From SKLM01 sp964450435 (GTDB lineage Bacteria; Chloroflexota; Anaerolineae; B4-G1), in the NCBI GenBank assembly GCA_964450435.1, contig CAYVCX010000042.1, forward strand, positions 1-25,478: a stretch of 25,478 nucleotides of DNA, in the 5' to 3' direction. A program made the translations under genes and the position numbers. The notes beneath the pieces were generated by a model. That model worked only from the letters and a program-made list of their open reading frames with translations, was not told the origin of the DNA and did no database searches. Positions 15,396 to 23,415 of the stretch are shown piece after piece (the first letter of the stretch is position 1; each line of letters begins with the position of its first letter).

Positions 15396-17084
15396 ATGAC
15401 GTACCTGAGCAAGCCATGGTTGAAGAGCTATCGCCTGGGGCCCTATTCTCTCGATCACAGCCTGACCCCGTATCCCAAGGCGCCCCTGTATCATATGTTG
15501 GATGAAGCGGCAGCGACCTACCCAGGCCGGACGGCGGTCCTGTTCCGGGGCAGGGGGCTCAGGTACGTCGAGCTGAAGGATCAGGCAGACAGGTTGGCTG
15601 CCGCCCTGGCGGGATCAGGCGTGCGGAAGGGTGATCGCGTCTGCTTGTTTCTGCCGAACTGCGTGGAGTTCGTGCTCTCCTACTGGGCGGTTCTGAAGGC
15701 GGGCGGCGTCGTTGTGCCAACCAGTGTCCTGCGAACCCCGGAGGGGCTGCTCCACGAAGCGGGAACTTCCGGTAGCCGGGTGATCATCTGCAGAGAGGAG
15801 CATCTGGAGCAGGTGCTGGCAGTCAGCGAGCAGTGCGATGTCGAGCGGATCATCGTGACGTCCACCAGGGGTTATGATGTCGAGGAGATTGAGACTGCGC
15901 TTCCTGAAGGCGCTTGTGACTTGCGGACTCTCCTGCGGGAGTACGACCCGGAGCCCCCCGGTGTGGAGATCGATGCAGAGGAGGACCTGTGCGAGCTGGC
16001 CTTCACGGGCGGCGCGACTGGAATACCGAAGGGGGTGATGCTCACCCACGCCAATCGATACAGCGTCGTTCTCCAGGGGCTGCCGTGGTTGATGAAGCCG
16101 CTGTTGCACGGCATTGCAGGCAAAGCGTCGGTTATGCTGCCGGTGCCCCTGTTCCACGTGTACGGAGGCTTTGTGCACCAGTCGGCGATCCATCTAGGAC
16201 TGCGCGTGATCCTGCTGCCGGATCCTCGGGACACTGACGCGATCCTCGACCGCATTGTGGAGCACCGACCTTTCTTGATCCCGGGCGTTCCGACGCAGTT
16301 CATGCGCCTGGCAGAGGCCGGCTTGCGGAGAGGTAACGCTATGCTGTTTAGTGGATCGGCGCCTCTGCCCCAGGATGTGGCTCAGATGATCGAGCGGAAG
16401 ACGGGTATGCCGATCTCTGAGGGATACGGCCTGACCGAAACCTCATCGCTGGCGCACGTGAACCTGTCTGGATTCTCACGCATCACAGGATTCATCGCGA
16501 GCAAAGCGCCTGGCATTGGCGTGCCCTGCCCGGATACGGAATGCACGCTCGCGGACCCAGACACGGGTGAGGATGTGCCTGTTGGCGAGGCTGGAGAGGT
16601 GCGGCTGCGCGGCCCTCAGGTGATGAAGGGGTATTGGCCGGAGGCTGGCAGCGGGCTCACGTCTGACGGATGGCTCCATACCGGCGACGTCGGCGTCATG
16701 GACGAGCAGGGATACTTCCAGATTGTGGATCGCATCAAGGACATGGTCAATGTATCGGGCATGAAAGTGTACACCACAAAGGTGGACGACGTGCTATTTG
16801 AGCACCCGGCGGTCGCGATGGCAGCATCGTTTGGTGTGCCGGACCCAGAGATCCCTGGCAGTGAGCGAGTGATGGCGGTGGTGCGGCTGAAGGAGGAACG
16901 GCGAGGTCGGGTCACAGAGCAGGAGATCAGTGACTTCTGCAGGGCCAACCTGCCTCCCTACGCAGTCCCGAAGTATCTGAAGATCCGCGACGACCTGCCA
17001 TTGACGGTGACCGAGAAGGTGTTCAAGAGAGCTCTGCGAGAGGCGGCTATCGCAGAGATGAAGGCCAGAGGTGAGATCGGTTAG
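15396..17084 (+). CDS. AMP-dependent acyl-CoA ligase (FadD-like)
   Basis: Activates a carboxylic acid with ATP and CoA to an acyl-CoA, plausibly the acid released by the upstream oxidoreductase. The 562 residues contain the ANL-superfamily motifs: P-loop A3 FTGGATGIPKGVMLTHAN, A4 region VPLFHVYGG, A5 SEGYGLTET, A7 GWLHTGDVGV, hinge A8 DRIKDMVNVSGMKVYTTKVDD and A10 LPLTVTEKVFKRAL with the catalytic lysine. Two deviations are visible: the P-loop reads GGATG instead of SGTTG, and A10 has Glu in place of the usual Gly before the catalytic Lys. No signal peptide. ATG 15396 has GGGAGGT upstream and follows the oxidoreductase stop by 38 bp. The chain length or aromatic nature of the substrate cannot be told. 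Confidence 0.9.
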   Translation: MTYLSKPWLKSYRLGPYSLDHSLTPYPKAPLYHMLDEAAATYPGRTAVLFRGRGLRYVELKDQADRLAAALAGSGVRKGDRVCLFLPNCVEFVLSYWAVLKAGGVVVPTSVLRTPEGLLHEAGTSGSRVIICREEHLEQVLAVSEQCDVERIIVTSTRGYDVEEIETALPEGACDLRTLLREYDPEPPGVEIDAEEDLCELAFTGGATGIPKGVMLTHANRYSVVLQGLPWLMKPLLHGIAGKASVMLPVPLFHVYGGFVHQSAIHLGLRVILLPDPRDTDAILDRIVEHRPFLIPGVPTQFMRLAEAGLRRGNAMLFSGSAPLPQDVAQMIERKTGMPISEGYGLTETSSLAHVNLSGFSRITGFIASKAPGIGVPCPDTECTLADPDTGEDVPVGEAGEVRLRGPQVMKGYWPEAGSGLTSDGWLHTGDVGVMDEQGYFQIVDRIKDMVNVSGMKVYTTKVDDVLFEHPAVAMAASFGVPDPEIPGSERVMAVVRLKEERRGRVTEQEISDFCRANLPPYAVPKYLKIRDDLPLTVTEKVFKRALREAAIAEMKARGEIG

Positions 17085-17135
17085 CGAGGCTTGAACGGGC
17101 GCGCGAAGAAGAAGGCAATCGTGAGGAGGTGGAGG

Positions 17136-17630
17136 ATGACGGTCCGCATGTACTGCACGCCAGAATGGCTGGAGGAGAGCGCCAGCATCTATCGAACGAC
17201 GCCGGAGTTCCGAGAGCGGCTGAAAAAAGTGACCACCAAGGTATTCTACCGCGTCGAGGCGGAGCCCGCCTGGGGGCTGGAAGAGGACATCCTCTTCGGA
17301 GCGGTGGTCAGGGAGGGCGAACTGGAGGAGTTGGCCTTCTTCAGCGAGGGAGCCGCCCGGGAGGCGGCCGATTTCATCATGGCGGCGACGCCTCAGGAAT
17401 GGAAGAAGATCCTGCGCAAGGAGAACAAGTTCCTGTCCGATTTCATGTTGGGGAAGATTACACTGGAGCAGGGCAGCAAGGTGGGCGTGTTGGGCCTGGC
17501 CCCGTACGCGAACAGCTTCATTGACGCGCTCACGCAGGTCGAGCTGAGGTTCCCGGATGAGCTGACGCCAGACGAATTGGAGGCGTACCGGGCCTACGTC
17601 AAGGATTTCCGGGCCAGACTGGGCGTATAG
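17136..17630 (+). CDS. SCP2-like (sterol carrier protein 2 fold) protein
   Basis: A 164-residue soluble protein without signal peptide. CTPEWLEESASIYRTTPEFRERL at the N-terminus, a central beta region (VFYRVEAEPAWGLEEDILFGAV) and WKKILRKENKFLSDFMLGKITLEQGS follow the SCP2 pattern, in which WxxLL, a residue run to the last helix, and GKIKxxG mark the lipid-binding pocket. Family members bind fatty acids, acyl-CoAs or other hydrophobic ligands, so it may hold the substrate or product of the neighbouring ligase. I use ATG 17136 because AGGAGG (17124-17129) sits 6 nt before it; a TTG at 17091 would add a lysine-rich extension with no such site. It begins 51 bp after the ligase. The family call rests on weak similarity. 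Confidence 0.6.
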   Translation: MTVRMYCTPEWLEESASIYRTTPEFRERLKKVTTKVFYRVEAEPAWGLEEDILFGAVVREGELEELAFFSEGAAREAADFIMAATPQEWKKILRKENKFLSDFMLGKITLEQGSKVGVLGLAPYANSFIDALTQVELRFPDELTPDELEAYRAYVKDFRARLGV

Positions 17631-17766
17631 GAAGCTCAACTGTTCAGACGATGCATGGGGAAGCGTTGAAGCACGGAAGCAATGACGCTCGGGGAGAGGT
17701 TTCGCTCCGCCAGGGATCGTGCCCAAGCCCTGGCGAGCACCCCAGGGGCTGAAGAGTCTTGTCTGT

Positions 17767-18048
17767 ATGGTCGTCCGAGTCAAAGGGTATCTGACCTTTC
17801 ACGCGTCGTTGGGAGAGCGCCTGGTCGAGGTCAGCGAGGGAACAACTCTCCTCACACTGGTCGACAGGATCGCCCTGGAGGCTGGGCAGACGGTTGCCAG
17901 CCAACTGATGGACGAACAGGGCATGCTCCGGAAGCAGGTAGCCGTCCTGGTCAACGGGCACCATTACACCGATCTGCCGGACGGACTTGAAACGCGACTG
18001 GACGATGGCGATGACGTGGCGATCTTCCCGCCGATGATGGGCGGGTAA
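17767..18048 (+). CDS. MoaD/ThiS-family sulfur carrier protein
   Basis: A 93-residue beta-grasp protein ending in MMGG. The C-terminal diglycine is the site of adenylation and thiocarboxylation in MoaD and ThiS. VAVLVNGHHYTDLPDGLETRLDDGDDVAIFPPMMGG is the typical second half (NG, L, L-DGDxVxIFPPxxGG). The IFPP motif favours MoaD, meaning sulfur donation to the pyranopterin dithiolene of tungsten/molybdenum cofactors, and the nearby oxidoreductase needs just that cofactor. MoaD-like genes beside such oxidoreductases are common. The ATG at 17767 has a poor ribosome binding site; in-frame GTG 17719 is an alternative start but gives an unrelated 16-residue extension. No moaE is present in the window. 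Confidence 0.85.
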   Translation: MVVRVKGYLTFHASLGERLVEVSEGTTLLTLVDRIALEAGQTVASQLMDEQGMLRKQVAVLVNGHHYTDLPDGLETRLDDGDDVAIFPPMMGG

Positions 18049-18067
18049 GACGGACCGATGGGGAGAG

Positions 18068-18166
18068 ATGGTCGTGCGCTGGTATGCAGTCACGGGAGAA
18101 TGGACCTTCATTGCGCCCGGAATACCGTACCAGCCGGTGATGGGGGAGGTTGATTTCCTGTGGTAA
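18068..18166 (+). CDS. Possible 32-residue peptide after the MoaD-like gene
   Basis: ATG 18068 is preceded by GGGGAGAG and begins 19 bp after the MoaD-like stop; the frame ends at TAA 18164-18166. The peptide starts MVVRWYAVTGEW and ends MGEVDFLW, is rich in Trp, Tyr and Val, and has no cysteine. Position and start signal suggest translation with the operon; nothing in it reveals a function and a chance frame cannot be excluded. Confidence 0.35.
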   Translation: MVVRWYAVTGEWTFIAPGIPYQPVMGEVDFLW

Positions 18167-18246
18167 TGATGATGTCACGCTGCAGCAGCCACCTGCGGTG
18201 AGCTTCGCAGGCCTTCGTCAGCAGACGAGCGAAGAAGGAGAGCACT

Positions 18247-20832
<2,586 letters not shown>

Positions 20833-21177
20833 GTGTCGTCTGCCAGCACGGTATGTGCCGATGTGAGGTTCCGCGAGGCCGATGGTGGTCGCGGCTGGTC
20901 GGGTATGCAGACCCGACTACGATGCCTTCCTGAGAGTAGTGGTGACGACGTGTTCAACGACGATCCTACATTGGCCTAGTCTTCTCTCCTCAGGCCCTGA
21001 TGGAACATATCCGGGGCGACCAATTCGTTGGCGTGGACCCAGTCCGGGGCTTCGATCGCGAACCGTGGCAAACGCTGTCGCTACTGCCAGAGCAAGCTGC
21101 CGCTGAATCTTGAGTTGTGAGATTCCAGGTGAGAACGAAGGCGGAGGACCTCTGCCAGACGCCAGCATTATGCGACG
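20833..21177. other. Spacer between the kinase and the C39-like peptidase
   Basis: About 345 bp between convergent genes. A 55-codon frame at 20946-21110 (+) is open but has no ribosome binding site or recognisable motif. No clear terminator with a T tract was seen. Confidence 0.55.
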
Positions 21178-22458
21178 CTACCTACGGACTGCTGTTTCCT
21201 CCTGGGGATACGCCCCGTCCATCACAAGAGGAACCCATACCTTCTGATCATACGTCGCCGGCAAAGGTTTGATCAGGTACACCGTACCCCCGGTGTTTTC
21301 CAGCCACAGGGGTTCCAGCTGGGAGCGCAGGTAAGTGCGCTGCACCTCCTCATCGCTTTCAGCCCCTGGGTCGTTGACGATGGGGTTGCCCTGGCCGTCG
21401 AAGCCGACCACCACCGCCAGGTGCCCGCTGCTGCTGGGGAGCGGCGCGCCCGTCAGCTCCCCCCAGCCCCAGGCAAACGAGATCGCCACCGGCACGCCCT
21501 GCGCCACCCAGGCCTCGATCTCTTCCATGCTCTCGAAGCGCCGCACGCTGCCCTGCAGCCCGTGAGTAGCGGCGTAAGCCGTGTTGAAAGGCCAGTTGCC
21601 GGTGCCGTCATAGACCCAGTCATAGACGCCTGCCGCAGCTGCGCGCACGCCTGGCTCGCACGGCCCGGTGTGGCCCTCCCAGTAGGACAGGATCATGGAG
21701 GTAGAGGTTGGACTGCACCATACCTCGCCGCCGTCGTACACCATCTGTGAGCATTCCGGCACGGCCAGCAGCGTGTCCCAATAGTCGGGGTTGCCGGTCG
21801 AAGGCGCGCCGTCCCCGGTGGACGTAGTGGAGTAGGCTGCCGAGAGGTAGCGCACGCCGGGCATGGTCTCGCCATCCACGCTGAACAGGCGCACTCTTAG
21901 TTGGTATGCGTTCACCCTGGCATGCTGGGCGCTGATCACCAACGTATCCACGGCCACGTAGCCGTCATCGTCGCCCTGCAGCGGCACGGAGTGCCGCTGG
22001 ATCGTCTCCGATCCGCTCGCCCAAATGCCCAGGTTGTACCACTTGGTCCAGCGCCCATCCAGTTTGGCTCGCACCAGCACCTCCACCCACGTACCTGTGG
22101 GTGTCACCGCGTTCCACGAGCAGATCAGCTCGTCGAAGTCGAAATCCGCGGGGATGGCGGGGCCGGCGCCTTCCCCGACCCAATACGTTCCGCCGTTGTA
22201 AAAGTTGCCGCCGTAATAGGTTCCGACCGGGTAGGGATCTTCCTCCTCGACAGCGGTATTCGGGTCGAGCACTAGCTCGCCAGTCGTGCTCAGGCGAGCG
22301 CCGCTCATCTCCCAGTTGGCAAAATCCCCCTCCGCTCCCACCCACTCGTCGAAGCCGGTCTGGTGGGCGGTATTCCCTGCCTGGGCTGGTCCAACTACAA
22401 AGGTGAGGGTGCAGAGCAGCACCAGCGCCACCCTCGTGCATCGAGCCGTTGCACGCAT
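21178..22458 (-). CDS. Secreted C39-like cysteine peptidase (Peptidase_C39_2)
   Basis: A 426-residue exported protein. The signal peptide has Arg-rich start and core VALVLLCTLTFVVGPAQAG. Residues about 35-215 form an N-terminal carbohydrate-binding-like or jelly-roll domain (FDFDELICSWNAVTPTGTW, WTKWYNLGIW). The papain-like domain at about 230-400 has Cys248 in GGEVWCSPTSTSMILSYW, His346 in SSGHLAVVVGFDG and Asn362/Asp363 in NPIVNDPGA, a plausible catalytic set. Near the C-terminus KVWVPLVMDG resembles the VYLPLxxRN motif. Unlike bacteriocin-exporter C39 domains it has no transporter part, so processing of an extracellular or cell-wall protein is more likely. ATG 22458 is chosen because AAGGAG lies 6 nt upstream and the signal peptide starts there; an in-frame start at 22491 falls in a leader hairpin. 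Confidence 0.85.
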   Translation of the reverse strand: MRATARCTRVALVLLCTLTFVVGPAQAGNTAHQTGFDEWVGAEGDFANWEMSGARLSTTGELVLDPNTAVEEEDPYPVGTYYGGNFYNGGTYWVGEGAGPAIPADFDFDELICSWNAVTPTGTWVEVLVRAKLDGRWTKWYNLGIWASGSETIQRHSVPLQGDDDGYVAVDTLVISAQHARVNAYQLRVRLFSVDGETMPGVRYLSAAYSTTSTGDGAPSTGNPDYWDTLLAVPECSQMVYDGGEVWCSPTSTSMILSYWEGHTGPCEPGVRAAAAGVYDWVYDGTGNWPFNTAYAATHGLQGSVRRFESMEEIEAWVAQGVPVAISFAWGWGELTGAPLPSSSGHLAVVVGFDGQGNPIVNDPGAESDEEVQRTYLRSQLEPLWLENTGGTVYLIKPLPATYDQKVWVPLVMDGAYPQEETAVRR

Positions 22459-22490
22459 GGTGATCTCCTTGTGAGTTCGTTGAGCTTGCA

Positions 22491-22507
22491 CGCGGGCTTC
22501 GCCCGCG
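22491..22507 (-). promoter_or_regulatory. Leader hairpin of the C39-like peptidase
   Basis: On the minus strand CGCGGGC-GAA-GCCCGCG is a perfect 7-bp stem with a GAA triloop. It ends 32 nt before ATG 22458, within the probable leader. It could stabilise the mRNA; no T tract follows. Confidence 0.4.
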
Positions 22508-22932
22508 CGAATCGGACTGGATGGTTCGGGCAGGTAGCATCGGCGCTGCCTGCGTTAGACTGTCAGCCTGCCTTGCCTGGCCCCGGGTCCCGGATGATCT
22601 TGCGGCGCATCTCAGAGAAAGACGTCTGCTGGTTCTGATTCTCAGCAGTCCACGCTCATCCTGGTTTCTCCCCCGCCAGCCCGGCCCGTTCCGCGGAGGC
22701 CAACGTTCCCGGGCATCTCGCCTGTGGGAGTGTATCCCAGAGCCATCCGCAGGTCAAGCCTCAGACTCGCGCCCTGCAGAGTCCTCACATGTGTCCCATC
22801 CAGGGGCTGACCGATCGTGCCCGACGGTCTCTGTGGGTTGGGGCGCCCTATGCTGGTCAGTCGGCCGTGTCTCAGCACTGGACCCGCCCAGGATGCGTCG
22901 GAGTACACCTGGACGTAGACCAGGGCCAGCCT

Positions 22933-23096
22933 GGCACCTTCGCCCGCTCCTTGAAGCTCATTACCTCCGCGAGGGTTTCCACGATGCACCAGCCATACGC
23001 GGGCCGCAGCGGCCCCGGACAACTGCGGAGCCGACAGACCACGCCCCGATTCCTTTGACCGGGACGTGGTTGTGTGCTCATTCGGCTGACATGCAT
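22933..23096. repeat. Diverged dispersed repeat, copy B
   Basis: The counterpart of 11740-11894, same orientation, about 11.2 kb away. The best-preserved blocks are GCACCTTCGCCCG, CCAGCCATACGCGGGC, GACCACGCCCCGA, GACGTGGTTGTG and ATGCAT. Unlike copy A it carries a GGGCC/GGCCC hairpin in the middle and has no promoter before it. Confidence 0.55.
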
Positions 23097-23308
23097 TTAC
23101 CGCGAGGAACCCGCGATTGGAGCCCTTGGGCTGGATGCGCGACTAGGGCCTGCATTCACGTCCTTTGGGCTGAACAGGTTCAAGTGAGCGCAGCCGATAA
23201 GGACAGAGCACGACATAGGAGTCAGTCGGAGCATCCCATCTGCGCGGCTACAATCGAGAGATGCTTTGGGTTGTCGATGGTCATGTGTCGTGGTCGTCAC
23301 GGAGGCCG

Positions 23309-23356
23309 TGGATATGTGAGGAAGTCACGGCTGCCTGCCAGTTCCTCACATATCCA
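23309..23356. repeat. Perfect 15-bp inverted repeat with 18-nt loop
   Basis: TGGATATGTGAGGAA (23309-23323) and TTCCTCACATATCCA (23342-23356) are exact reverse complements. A smaller CACGG/CCGTG hairpin stands just before it. No T tract follows on either strand, so terminator function is doubtful; a stable RNA stem, a binding site or the remains of an element end are possible. Confidence 0.65.
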
Positions 23357-23415
23357 TCAGCCTTCGTCCGCGGACGCTAACGCTGAGTGAGACCCGCGAG
23401 CCATGTCACCCTGTT

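Larger units (their letters stand above)
22459..23415. other. Gene-poor spacer between the peptidase and the beta-helix protein
   Basis: About 950 bp with no supported gene. It contains a GC-rich leader hairpin (22491-22507), copy B of the diverged repeat (22933-23096) and a perfect 15-bp inverted repeat (23309-23356). A long + frame at 22521-23390 has the composition of random translation and no ribosome binding site. Confidence 0.6.

Noticed and set aside
20946..21110. 55-codon + frame with a reasonable-looking amino acid mix
   Set aside because: It has no ribosome binding site, no homologous motif and lies between two convergent genes; a gene remnant cannot be proven.
22521..23390. 289-codon + frame in the spacer
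   Set aside because: Its composition is random-like, rich in Arg, Pro, Ser and Ala; it overlaps the inverted repeat and repeat copy B and has no start signal.
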